A stretch of DNA of 64,000 nucleotides from Posidonia oceanica (Eukaryota > Streptophyta > Magnoliopsida > Alismatales > Posidoniaceae): positions 37,688,001 through 37,752,000 of the forward strand of contig JAZBRS010000049.1 in assembly GCA_037176725.1 (NCBI GenBank), written 5' to 3'. The notes under the pieces are model-generated. The model saw only the letters and a program-made list of their open reading frames with translations. It was not told the origin of the DNA and made no database searches. Made by a program: the position numbers and the translations under genes. Of the stretch, positions 46,691 to 58,155 are shown piece by piece (the stretch's first letter is position 1; every line of letters starts with the position of its first letter).

Positions 46691-49275
46691 TTATTGGTTT
46701 TGCAGGTAGGTGCGGGTTCCTTCAGCAAAGATCCTGAGCGTCCCCCTCTGTCTCTGAGCTGTCTGTCACCTCTGACAGTAGCTCTCCTTAGGTATTGTGT
46801 CCCTGTCTTCAGCCGCAGACCTGTTTGCATTCGCTCGCCGTCCATTATGGCCCAGCATACCGGTGAGCCCCCTTCCTCTTTGGCGTCAGGGGAGATACCG
46901 ACTTCGGTCTCTTCTTCCCTCGCTTTGACGTCCTCTGTCTCCTCTTCTCTGCTGGTGCAGGAGACTTCCCCGCCCCTCTATCAGGAACAAGGGTCGACCT
47001 GGAGCTTGTCACCAAGTCAACCGTGGTGACCGCCACTCAGGCTCTAGGAGCGTCGCCTTCTGTTCCCTCCCAGGGCCTTCCCGTATCGAGAATCCAGCCT
47101 TCTGCCACTGCCTCTTGCATAGGGTCTACCCTTATTGCTTCCTTGGTTTCCGTGCCTCCTTTGGCGGACATCTCTTTGCGTCCCGGCCCGTCGGTCGATG
47201 CTTTCCCTACCTCGCAAGCACAACATTTATTGGCTAAGGCCGATAGGTTGCGAAGCACGACTCTCGCACTTGACCCGACTGTGGCCCACTCTTCCCGTCC
47301 GACCCCTGAGGTTCCGGTGCCGCCCTCTGTAGCTCAGCAGGCTCACTACACTGCACCTCTGCCCTTTCCATCGCCTCGGCTCCTCACAGCTCCAGCGATG
47401 GGGGCGCATTATCGGCCTCCTGCACCTGCACAACACTTTGCACAGCATGCAACTCCTTCTTTTGGTGGCCAGTCTTTTGGATTGGCAGGAGCACAGCAAC
47501 CCTTAGGCCCGTTGCTCGGCACTGTGCCGGTGCAATAGCTGTTGCTCCCCCGCACTGCACCTTACACAACACAGCATGCAATCTACCCATCTTCTTTGCA
47601 TCAGGTTCAGGCTCCTGCAAACATAGCACCGCACTTTACACCCTTGCACGGGTATGCTGGCCCTCACGCTGCGACACTAGGTAGCGTGACAGTGGATCTG
47701 GAGGAGTGCTCTCGTGCGACCCACACAACATACGCGGCACCAGCCTTAGCTGCATCAGTCTCGACAGCAACAACCTCAGATGCCATCCTTACTAGGTTGG
47801 GTGATCTAGAGCGAGCACTTCATCAAGTGCAAGGCCAGGACCACCGACCCTACTAATTTGGCGACCTCTGTCTCTTTCCAGAGGCCATACTCCCTTCGAA
47901 GTTTTGCATCCTGGACTTCGATAAATACAATGGTAGAGGCTGCCCCATCTCGCATCTAACGGCATACTGCGGGGACCTTGCTCAGCTTCAGGCTGATGAA
48001 AGGCTCCTTATCCGCCTGTTCCAGAAGAGTTTGACCGGCCCCGCCCTCAAGTGGTTCACGTCCCTTGACATGGCTGCGGTTCAGACTAGGACTGGTCTTT
48101 CTCAGGCTTTCCTTGAGCAGTATTTGTTCAACCTTGACTTGATCCCCAAGCGGGCGGATCTTGTCGCCATCCGGTAGAAGCCCTAAGAGCCATTCGGGGA
48201 GTATGTCGGTCGCTGGCGCTCCACAGCTGCCCAAGTCAGAGATAGACCCTCCGAGGAGGATTCTATCGAGATGATCGTTAAAGGGGCGCTGCCAGCGACT
48301 GGGACTCTGCTTTGCATTCAGCACATCACTAGTTTTGCATCGCTGACTAGGGCTGGCGCCCGCGTGGAAAGCTCACTGTGAAGTGGGCATTTCCCCGCAC
48401 TTTCTGCACTGGCTAGGCAGACCAGCAGCACCAGCAATCGCTGCAGCTGCAACAATAGCAACAACTCTGCTCCCGGCTGCTCCAAGCAGCACACCGAAGC
48501 ATGCGCTGATCTTCCTGAAGTGCCTGCCGTTGCAGAAAGTCAGTCGGACCCTTTTCCGCTAGTGCACGCACCTAATTACGCATCCACTGCACACACTGCC
48601 ACCGTTGAGCCAGTGCATCACGTCGCACCAGCTCGGCAAGGACAACAGCCTAAGCGAAGACGAGGCCACCGCACTAAGAGCGACTTCACCCCACTTGGTG
48701 AACCGCTAAGTGCCATCTTTCCTCGGGTTGTGTTGCTTCTGAGGCTCTCGGAAACTCGCTCGCCACCAAACCCTCTTCCAAGGTGGTATGATGCGAGTAA
48801 GCACTGCGATTACCATCGAGCCCCAGGGCACTTGACGGATAATTGCCTCACTCTCCGGGATGTTGTCCAGGACCTGGTTGACAACAGAACCCTCGTTGTC
48901 AGTTCGTAGGAGGCTGCACACACATCTGCACTCGCACACCATAGTGTAGCTGGCCCTTCCTCTTCCAAGCCTGCAAGCTCTACAGATATGGAACCTCGGG
49001 GGGCTACCCCAATCTTCTCTGAGTCCGGCTCTGCTCCGGTGGATCCTTTCGATCTCGTTGGCGCAATCTCCTCTTCGTACCTTTCTCTATTTGCCCGGGG
49101 GACGCTCGGAAGCTCAACGGCAAAATCGACGGCAAGCCTAGTCGCAGCACCATCCAGGTTAGTCTCTCCTCCAGCCTCAGCAGCCCCAGTGCTCCCCGCA
49201 CTGCCGACAGTGGATCCCACCGATAGCATCAGCAGTGTAGGAGCGGACCCAGCACCTCCCTCCCGAGGTCGCTGA
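46691..49275 (+). pseudogene. Decayed gag of element C
   Basis: Pieces include a Ser/Pro-rich N-terminal part from 46847, GDLERALHQVQG near 47800, LDFDKYNGRGCPISHLTAY near 47910, then LFQKSLTGPALKWFTSLDMAAV, FGEYVGRWRS and ARVESSL to about 48380. After stops (for example the TAGs in the 48170-48190 stretch) comes a C-terminal part (48520-48909) with a C-X2-H-X4-H-X4-C knuckle-like motif (CDYHRAPGHLTDNC). It parallels gag of element A piece by piece. Multiple stops and frame changes; not functional. Confidence 0.82.
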
Positions 49276-51049
49276 CAAGTAGGTCCCTCTTACCTCTCTT
49301 TCGTTTCCTGCACTGTCTTTTCTTTTCGTTTTGTTTTGTTTTTGCATTTTCTTGTCATGTCAGAAAATCATAAAAAGCATAAAAGTAGCAAAAACCTAAA
49401 AACATGCATTCCTTTCTTATTCATGCATTCATCATTCGGACCGGCACCCCTAACTACTTGGCGATAAGTCCGTCAACTTATCATTCGGGCTGATAGCCCT
49501 AACTATCCGGCGATAGGTCTGTCAACTTATCACTTGGCACATATCAATCACTTTGCATGCATATCCACCATCTTGCACATATCTGTCATCATGCATTGTC
49601 ATTTACCGCATGTGCATGCCATTTCTTGCTTCCTGTAAAGACAAAAGCACCAAAAAAATCAAGAAAATCAAAAAATGCAAAAATATTTTCTTCGCCTTTC
49701 TGCTGGTTTTCCCTTTTTATGTTTTCCTAAACCAAAAACCTAAAAAATACAAAACCAATGCAAAAACCTAAAAACATGTTTGTCCTTCCCCCTTTCTAAA
49801 AAATACAAAACCCATAAACATTTGTATAATCAGAAACCTAGCTTTAGACAAACAAGCAACGCCTAGAGGATTTCAAGCAGTGGCAATCTCAGGCAGGTCC
49901 TACCCAAGCAGCGTCATCTCTTGCATGTGGCTACACAGTGAGACTGAGAGCAGCATAGAGCATCTCGCTGAGCTTAAAAACTCCCAAAAGCGAGATCCAC
50001 CTTAACTAGAGAGTCCACCAGACATGGAGAGGACCAAAGCAGAGCAGAGCATAGCCAGAGGCTGTCTACACGTTGCAGAGGTTGAAGGTGTATGCCGATC
50101 AGCGGAACTCTCAATACCTCACCCGGGACTGCTACCCCAAGAGGGCGAAGTCATGCAAATCCAAAAGAATATAGATCATGTGAGCCAAAAAAAAAAAAAA
50201 AGAAGAAGAAAGAATGATAACATGATATGCATGCTGAGCATAAAAGAAAAATGAAGAAAGAGGTTGGAGAAAGAAGGTGCTCATGAAAGGAGTGACTCGG
50301 ACGAGCGTCGAAGCCCCCTCAGCTATCAACTTCAAGCACTGCAATGTCAACTGCACAGGATACTTATCAGGAGGACTTGGCCCCACCCTCCGAGCGCAGC
50401 AGCATGCTCCAATCCCCTATGCAGACAACTCTACTCCCTTGGCAGGCTAGATGCAACTCCAGTCGCTCATGAGGGGAAAAGAAAGATCTATTCTGTGAGC
50501 GTTAAAAGTGGTAGCTGGTCCCCGAAGAATTGTGACAGAGGCTGTGAAGCTGCATCCAATGCTTCTGCTACCCTTGCAGCCAAAGGTTATACTCTGCAAA
50601 GCTAAGGCCTCCTCCCGAACCAAGAGTGAGAAGGAGAGCCACCAACCACAACTCGGCATGGCGTTGCTTGAGGATCGAGATCTCCTGAGTCAAAAAATGC
50701 AGAAGCACCCTCATGGCACAGTTGCTTTGAGTCCAAAGCCACAAAAAAAAATGCATGTTGTAGTATATTTTTATCTTCTCTTCTTCCTGTTTTCGAAAAT
50801 TGGAGTCAAGGATGAGCACTTTTGCCTGCTTCGCTCAGAGACTCTGTGCTTTTTAAAATTTTGCCACCCACCGCATTGGACAGGTCCGTGATGACCGGCA
50901 TGTCCCTCGTTTGTCACCTCATGACGCCACGAAGCATGCCCGCGCTGAGACCATTGCACGCCTATTACGATGGGTTCCTGTCTTCTCTCTGCATTATTCT
51001 GCATTCCTTGCATTCAGGCTGGTAGCCCTAACTGCTCAGTGATGGGTCC
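49276..51049 (+). other. Post-gag non-coding region of element C
   Basis: A-rich sequence with no domain. Two near copies of a motif around GATAGCCCTAACTA lie at about 49440-49530 and one at 51018-51045 (GGCTGGTAGCCCTAACTGCTC). The same motif occurs, complementary, near the 3' end of element D (54790-54870), so this is probably the 3' untranslated part of C. An A14 run with GAAGAAG is near 50190. Confidence 0.55.
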
Positions 51050-54000
51050 TATAGTAATCCTGAATTCTGATCGTCCATGCACGATACCAAAGCTCGCGTG
51101 CACCAATCAAAATAGGCTCACTATATGCGGCAGGATCCGAGGGAAGAAACTCACTCGGAAACGCTGGCAAAAGAAGAAAAAAGAAAAGATAAGACAAATC
51201 GGAGTCGCCACTAGGTCTATTGAATTAGGAGACAGGGAAAATCGAGGGTAAAGCATGAAAAGACATGCAAAACCGGATGCAAAGAGGGGGCAATGGGATG
51301 CAATGCTGAGCTATGCTATGCTATGCTATGCTATGACTCATGCCTAAGATAAAGGAAAGGTCGATGCGAGCCAAGAGAAAGGGCAAGGACTCCTGTTACG
51401 CACGGGGAAGGTGTTAGGCACCCCTGATATGTCCGAGAATCGTTCTTTCTTAGGCGATCTCGCGCTAATGCAGGGAAATGCTAGCCTAATGCTTAAATGC
51501 AATGAATGTCTACCTGCTATGTATGGAAAATAAACGTGCTATCTATGTACTCAGCAACGCTGCTAGTGTTCCGAACTGGGCGAACCCTGGTTCGTGAGAA
51601 CTCCTAGGCAGTAAGCAACACAGCCCTAATGTAGATGCAGGCGATAAAACAAAGCTGCAGGGAAAACCAGACAATGCAAACGACATGCAAGCGATAAAGC
51701 AAAGCAGGTGCGGAAAACGGTGCGAAATGCGGAAAATGATGCAAGGCATGGAAAACGATGCAAGGCACGGAAAATGAGGCGAAAGCGAGATGCAAAACCA
51801 AAACAGGGGTTAGGCAGCATACATGGGGGTAGCAGTAGGTACTAGGGGCGATAAAATGCAAAAATCGGCGAACAAAACAAGATCAGCATTTTAAAATTGA
51901 GTCAAGCCAACTGCAAGCGTTGGACGCTGGCAACAGCGGCATCCAACATTGGACGCTGCCATTGCTGGCGTCCAACAACTGCTGGAGGCAGACAGCATGC
52001 ATGTTTTGGAAAAGGATGCATTCTAACTATATGGATGCAATATGGATGCAGAAATGTAGCTAGATGGGTGCATGACATGCAGGACTAACCTGACAGAAGA
52101 TCAGAAGAGGAATCAGAGTGAGGGGCATGCCAGGATCAAGGATCAAAGCAAACAGGGCGTTGGACGTCGGTGGGCATGGCGTCCAACGTTAGACGCCAGA
52201 GAGACAGGCGTCCAACACAGGCCAGAGAGAAACAAAAGAAAAAGCATACAAATGACAAGTAAAAAATGGGAACATGCATTAGGGCTACTGGGGATAAACA
52301 CAGAATGAGCATACAAGCATGTGATCACACAAAAAGATCAAAACTTACCATCTGCAACCTGTGCCAGGCATGAAACACAACCAGGACGTTGGACGCGAGC
52401 TGAGCCGATGTCCAATGTTGGACACCTGCACCAGCAGCGTACAACGCCCTAGGAGGCACAAACACACAAGAAACTTGCATAAAATTAGCAAATGATCTAT
52501 GAAAGCTGAAGGACAATTGCTACTGAGGCTAAACAAGCAAGTAAACATAGGGATCATGCAAACATGCAGATCAGAGCAACATGCAAACATTTAAAGCCTA
52601 TGTCAATGAGCAGAGCCGTTAAACGCTGGTGACAGTAGCGTCCAATGTAGGACGCTGAAGCCCCCAGCGTCCAACACCTGCAGAGTGCAAACTTACCTGC
52701 TAAAGGGGGAGCTGAGCTCTAAACCCCTCCTAACAATCATGCAAACTACTAAGACATGCTAGAGCAGGAAAGGAGCATACACAGCAAGCATCTAATTCAT
52801 GAGAAGCAAGAAAGAGGAAAGCATGCATGGAAATAAAGGATGAAAAACCAAGGAGAGAAGCATGCAACTTAAGAGGACATTAGCAATCCTAAGCATGGTT
52901 GCCATAGAGGCCAGGCATCTCTAAGCATGCATGGATCATGAATAGGCATCAAAAATAGGCATGGTGCAAGCATGGCAGTAGGTTACAGCTAACAGGCATG
53001 TTGGACGCTGGATGAACCAGCATCCAACGTTGGACGCGGCTCACCCAGGCGTCCAACGCAGGCAGACAGCAGAATAATTTAGAGCATGCAAAAAAGATTC
53101 AATCAGAGACCCAACGAAGAAGCAAACATGGCATAGTATCTGAGGACACAAAAAGGAGGCAGGAAGCATGGATTCACAGAACCAACAATAGCAAAGCATG
53201 GAAAGCATTAGAACAAGAGCAAAGTAAAACAGGGTGTTGGATGTCGGCCTATGCCGCGTCCAACGTTGGACGCACCAGCTGGTGCGTCCAACACACTGAA
53301 CTTCGCTTCAGTCAAGCGAGGCCGCCAAATCAATTGAAAACTTCAAGGAAACTTGCTAATAAGCAAGAGTGGATGACAACAAGCATGGTGGTATGCTTGG
53401 TGCCATGAATAGGCGAGTGGATTGATCCACCCACCTCCTCCTCCTCATCATCGGAAAATCAAGCGATGGAGGGGTGTGTGCTGTGCTAAGATGCATGGAA
53501 AGCAAGGGAAAACATTCACACTAGTATGCATGAGCCTAAGGGAAAGAAAACCAACCTTTTGGCGGCCTGGAACGGTGGTTCCACCTTCGTCGCCGGCGCT
53601 GCAGATGTTGCGGCAGAGCCCACTCCGGCGAGGTAGCGCGGGCTGCTGGAAGCACTAGAGAGGGCGGCGAATGGTCGAGAGGGAAGGTGGGAGTTCACTC
53701 TTGCTCTCGGAGGTGGCGAATTCTTTCTTGGCTTCGTGTGGTGACTGTTGCAAAGGTGCGAAGTTGCTATTTTGTTGCAAATGGGCATGGGTTCATGTGC
53801 ATGAAGTCAAGGTTGCAGGCGGAATTCAGGCAATTGCAGGTGATGGCAGAGGCTTCTGGGTGTGGGGAAGCCATGTGGGTTGTCAGGAGGAGGCGTGAGC
53901 TCTGCCAGAAGGCCAGCGAAGTCACGACGGTGGCAGGAATGGGCGGCCGAAGTCAGTGAGAGAGGAGGAGAGCCGAATCGGTGCTGGGGTGGAGAAGACG

Positions 54001-54420
54001 CCGTGGCAGAGGAGTAACTCGGCCTTGGCAGCTAGTGGGTGGCTCGGAGTGTAAGAGGGGACGGGTAGTAAGTGCGGGGAGGCGGTGGAGTGGACGAGAG
54101 GTGAGCCGAAGGGGGCGGAGCAGCCGCTGCTGCAACCGAGCCGTTGGACGCTAGCACAGGACGCGTCCAACGTTGGACGCTGCCTATGCTAGTGTACAAC
54201 ACGCTCAGTTGGTAAAAGCTGTAAATGGACTTGGGCTTGGGCCTAGAAAGGTTTAAAAATTGCAAAAATGCTTCGATTAAGGCTTTTAGGGTTTAGGTAA
54301 GGTTTTAGGCTTGGAAATGGGTTAAAAAAGGATTAGGAAAAAAGAATGCCATTCCAAAGTCCACACGAGCCTACAAGAGAAAACAACCAACTTCCACACT
54401 GTCAGAATAGGGTGTCTACA
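51050..54420 (-). mobile_element. 3' LTR of element D (3.4 kb), with paired-palindrome array
   Basis: Reads on the - strand from TGTAGACACC (complement ends at 54420) to GGATTACTATA (complement at 51050; TACA has become TATA). Family blocks lie at 51370-51455 and 51540-51630. Palindrome pairs TTGGACGC...GCGTCCAA lie at about 51915, 52158, 52385, 52615, 52998, 53231 and 54140. A GCTAT microsatellite is near 51306-51333. ORFs at 53422-54265 are not genes. Confidence 0.87.
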
Positions 54421-54434
54421 GATGCCCCTCCCTG
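54421..54434 (-). other. Polypurine tract of element D
   Basis: The complement reads CAGGGAGGGGCATC directly before TGTAGACACC. It primes plus-strand DNA and shows that 51050-54420 is the 3' LTR. Confidence 0.82.
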
Positions 54435-54886
54435 AGTGAGGTCAAGCGAAGCGAGACCGCTGCTCAGGGTAGACAAGACACCCTACTTGACGCCGGCAGG
54501 AGCGCAAATAACTGTAGGCGTGAGTCATTTACCCGGTGGATGCACCGGAAAACATGACTCAGGGCCACAATGCAGATGCGGATGCGAATGCTGATGCTAG
54601 TGCGATGCGTGCCAGTGCGGATGCAATGCATGCCGATGCAGCTATTTACCATGCAATGCTGTTAGTTAAAGAATGCGGTGCTGATGCAGAAGGGATGCAA
54701 AGAAAGCTGCAATACAATGTATGAGTTTGGCAATTAGTCCGAGCTCACAAAGGGGACGCCTGACAAGACTGACGGGCTTGACATCCGAGTAGTTAGGGCT
54801 GCTAGCCCAACAAGCAAAAGGGGTAGACAATTGGACGGTTGTCGACCGAGCAGTTAGGGCTACCAGCCCGCAGGGGAAATAGAAGC
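54435..54886 (-). other. 3' untranslated part of element D next to the LTR
   Basis: Holds GATGC-rich simple repeat (54570-54650) and two copies of the AGTTAGGGCTNCTAGCCC motif (54790-54815 and 54850-54872) shared with element C. No gene. Confidence 0.6.
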
Positions 54887-56400
54887 AGCTTGTCCTTGCT
54901 TGAGGAAACAAGCAAGAAAGAGAAAGAAGGAAGGCAAGCGTGGGCATCGTCCGCACGGAGCGAAGCCACACAAGGGCTGATCCTCGCACGAGGATACAGG
55001 GCAGGACTTCGAGCATACGGGGTCCAAGAAGAGCTTGTCCTCGCCCGAGGAAGGAAGCAAGAAAAGAAAGGGGGTAGGCAAGCGTGGGCATCGTTCGCAC
55101 GGAGCGAAGTCACGCAAGGGCTGATTCTCGCACGAGGATACAGGGCAGGACTCCGAGCATACGGAGTCCGAGAAGAGCTTGTCCTCGCCCAAGGAAGCAA
55201 GCAAGAAAAGAAAGGGGGCGGGTAAGCATGGGCATCGTCCGCACGGAGCGAAGCCACGTAAGGGCAGATCCTCGCACGAGGATACAGGGCAGGACTCTGA
55301 GCATACGGGGTCTGAGAGGAGCTTGTCCTCGCCCGAGGAAGCAAGCAAGAAAAGAAAGGGGGTAGGCAAGCGTGGGCATCGTCCGCTCGCAGCGAGGCCA
55401 TGCATGGGCTGATCCTTGCACGAGGATACAGGGCAGGACTCCGAGCATACGGAGTTCGAGAAGAGCTTGTCCTCGCCCGAGGAAGCAAGCAAGAAAGAGA
55501 AAGGGGGTAGGCAAGCTTGGGCATCGTCCGCACGGAGCGAGGCCACGCAAGGGCCGATCCTCGCACGAGGATACAGGGCAGGACTCCGAGCATACGGGGT
55601 CCGAGAAGAGCTTGTCCTCGCCCGAGGAAGCAAGCGCGATCTCTGTGCGGACGGAGACAGCAAAGGCTTGTCCTTGCCTGAGGAAGCAAGCGTGGGATTC
55701 CGCACGGACGGAATCCGAAGGGGGCTTGTCCTCGCCTGAGGAGGCAAGCAGCAGTCTGATACTCGCTCGAGGAAACAGACAGGGGACTTCGTCCGCACGA
55801 AGCAAAGTCACCCGGGAGGCTCGTCCCCGACCAGGGAAACAAGCGGGAGGGAAAGAAGAAAGAGGCTTGTCCTCGCCCGAGGAAGCAAGCAAGCGAGACC
55901 CCGTCCACACGGAGCGGAGTCACACAAAAAGAAAAAGGGTTTGTCCTCGCCCGAGGAAGCAAGCAAGAAAGGAAGAAGGCTTGTCCTCGCCTGAGGAAAC
56001 AAGTAGGAAAAGAAAGGAGGAGGGCAAGTGTCGGCATCGTCCGCACGGAGCGAAGCCACACAAGGGCTGATCCTCTCACGAGGATATAAGGAAGGACTTC
56101 GAGCATACGGGGTTCGAGAAGAGCTTGTCCTCGCCCGAGGAAGCAAGCAGGGCGCGCATACGCTTATCCTCGATCGAGGAATAAGCGGGCTTGATCCTCA
56201 CCAGAGGAAACAGGGAAACTCCATCCATACGGAGTTGCGCAAGGCTTGTCCTCGCCCAAGGAAGCAAGCGGGTCTGATCCTCACCCAAGGAAACAGACAG
56301 GGGCTCTGTCCACACAGAGCCAAGCAGGGCTTGTCCTCGTCCGAGGAAGCAAGCGGGCCTGACCCCGCACGAGGAAGCAGGCGACTTCGTTCGCACGGAG
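54887..56400 (-). repeat. 144-bp tandem repeat array rich in perfect hairpins
   Basis: AGCTTGTCCT recurs at about 54887, 55031, 55175, 55319, 55463 and 55608: a 144/145-bp period. From 55630 to 56400 shorter, irregular units follow, with one longer unit at 56030-56140. Each full unit has palindromes TCCTCGCCCGAGGA, ATCCTCGCACGAGGAT and GGACTCCG...CGGAGTCC. 144 is a multiple of three, so several frames stay open on both strands; the long ORFs here (54802-56106 minus and others) are by-products. Tandem repeats at this place, before the 3' LTR, are known in Ogre/Tat elements. Confidence 0.9.
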
Positions 56401-56952
56401 CAAAGTTAGCAAAAAGAAGGAAAAGGGAGAGGGAGCAATACCAGAGAGATAAAAAGATGCCCCTGGTATCAGGGATGATACCAGGGGACAGCCGGAGCGC
56501 TCCTAGTATCAAAAGTAAAGAAAATGCAGACAAAGCTAACGCGTTTGCCAAACAAGTAGTTGGGGATGCCAGCCCGGAGCAATCCGGGCAAAGGCGGTTG
56601 CGGCGATGCATGGGTTTGTAGAGGTTCTTGCGTGCATGTTGACAGCAGGGGGAGCTTTGCTGCAACTCCCTTGCTGAGGCTGCGGGTTGCATGGTGCTTG
56701 CGGAGGGAACTGCTCTAGATTTCTTACGGGGCTGCTCTAGGCTGCTTGCATGGGCTAATGCTCTGAAGTGCTTGATGTAGGTTCTGCAACATCCTGGCAG
56801 GAAGAGATATACAATAGGCAAGGCATGCAACACAAACAAATGGTGTGAAACGTCTTTGTATTGAGTGAATTCTCTGTTTACACACCTCTGGTAGGCCAAA
56901 AAGATACAGCATGACTCAAAAGAGTTATACAAACAAACAAATGCACAGATGC
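56401..56952 (-). other. Spacer between repeat array and extra ORF, with an 11-bp hairpin
   Basis: CCCCTGGTATC and GATACCAGGGG form a perfect inverted repeat at 56460-56487 with a 6-base loop. On the - strand it ends in GGGGCATC, like the true polypurine tract at 54421. No gene recognised in the rest. Confidence 0.6.
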
Positions 56953-58155
56953 CTAGTCAAGTCGAGCCTTCTTTGCTTTGCAGGAGTCAGGAAACTGGGG
57001 GGCGCTAGGAGGAATCTCGTTGAGGGGCCAGAGTCCCTGTACCTCAGTGACATACTCAGAAGTACATCCTAAACCCTTCACAGCTGCGATGTCTGTAGAC
57101 TTGACCCCGTGCCGCATCAGGTCTGCTAGTACTGTTGTGGATGCTGTTGTGCTAAGCGGGTAAGTCTGCATGAGTCTGGGCGCAGTGCTATCAATGAAGG
57201 CACCCTGCCGGTAGCCAAACTGCCGCATGACCCAAATAGGGTGGTACTCCACACCCCTGGTGAATCCTGGCAGCACCACAAGTCACGTATCGCGAGCATC
57301 GAAGAAGACGGTGAAGGGTTCTGCTGCGGATGGGATGATTCGCCAAGTTACTGCATCATCCGTCAGCTCAGACAGCTTCTGGTACTCTTCTAGTACGCTC
57401 TTGATGGTTCTTGCATGACCACTGCTGCAGTACGTTTCAATAGCATGCCTCTAAGGGCGCAGCAAGTCCATCTCCAGGTGTGCAGCTAGCCAGATCTGCA
57501 CAAGTACTCCGCAGCCATAGAACTGGCGGCAGCGGTGTACAACGCGGTCCAGCCCACGGTATGTTTCTGCAAGGACGATTGGTGCCAGGTCGATCTGCCG
57601 AGTCACCACTGCAAGTGCAATCTCAACAATTTTGATTGCAACTGTCATCCGGCCATGCGTGAAGATGAGTTCGCCCAGAAAGCAGGTGACGAACCCCTGG
57701 AGCCATAGCTCGTCTTTGAGTTCAGCACGCCTTTCCATAACTGTATCAAAATGTGCTAGGCGAAGCAGAGGCGTGGGCCCACTAGTGCAGATTAGCCTTT
57801 GTTGGCAGCTTTTGGTAGAGAGCCCAGTCAGCTGGCTCAGGACCGCAGTGTACACATCGCGCCTCATAAAGACTGGAGGTCCTATGATCTTGGAGAAGCC
57901 GTAGATCCGACGCACCTCCTCCAGCGTAGGAGTCAACTCCATCTTGCCAAAGCGGAAGACATGATGTGTTGGCTTCCAGAACCTTGCTGCAGCGCATAGG
58001 AGATGCCGGCTTACTTCAACGTCTGCTACCTTCAGAAGCTTGGACGGAATACCCCAAGTGCGCAGCTTCTCGCGGTCGACTTCAGTGAGTTTGCCAACCC
58101 ACTCTCGCAGGGCATCTGAGCAGTGCATGGGAGTGACCAGAGTAAGATAACCCAT
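56953..58155 (-). pseudogene. Extra ORF of element D: plant-mobile-domain / DUF7745-like protein
   Basis: One reading frame of about 400 codons, with in-frame stops only at about 57450 (TAG) and 57287 (TGA, probably from Trp TGG). It begins MGYLTLVTPMHCSDALREW, then RHLLCAAARFWKPTHHVFRFG and KMELTPTLEEVRRIYGF, the signature 'FW...HVFRFG-x-ELTPTLEEV' of plant mobile domain (aminotransferase-like) and DUF7745 families. The end (WVMRQFGYRQGAF) is also typical. Such domains occur in host proteins of the MAIN/MAIL1 type and in retrotransposons. It lies downstream of integrase in the same direction, so it is probably a captured host domain carried by the element. Its function is unknown. Confidence 0.75.

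Larger units (their letters stand above)
41182..51049 (+). mobile_element. Gypsy (Tat/Ogre-like) element C: 5' LTR, PBS, gag, no pol
   Basis: TGTAGACACCCCATTTTG starts the LTR in LINE ORF1. LTR 41182-45295, primer-binding site 45297-45314, leader to about 46690, decayed gag to about 49275, then non-coding sequence to 51049, where element D (opposite strand) begins. No protease, reverse transcriptase or integrase domain can be found, so pol is either deleted or lies beyond element D. Confidence 0.85.

Noticed and set aside
54802..56106. A 434-codon open frame on the - strand and other long overlapping frames on both strands
   Set aside because: They lie in the 144-bp tandem array; the period is a multiple of three and the unit lacks stops in several frames. 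The Arg/Ser/Pro-rich products have no domain.
54887..56400. CRISPR-like array of palindromic repeats
   Set aside because: The genome is a plant's. There are no unique spacers of constant size and no cas genes; units are 144 bp and fully repeated.
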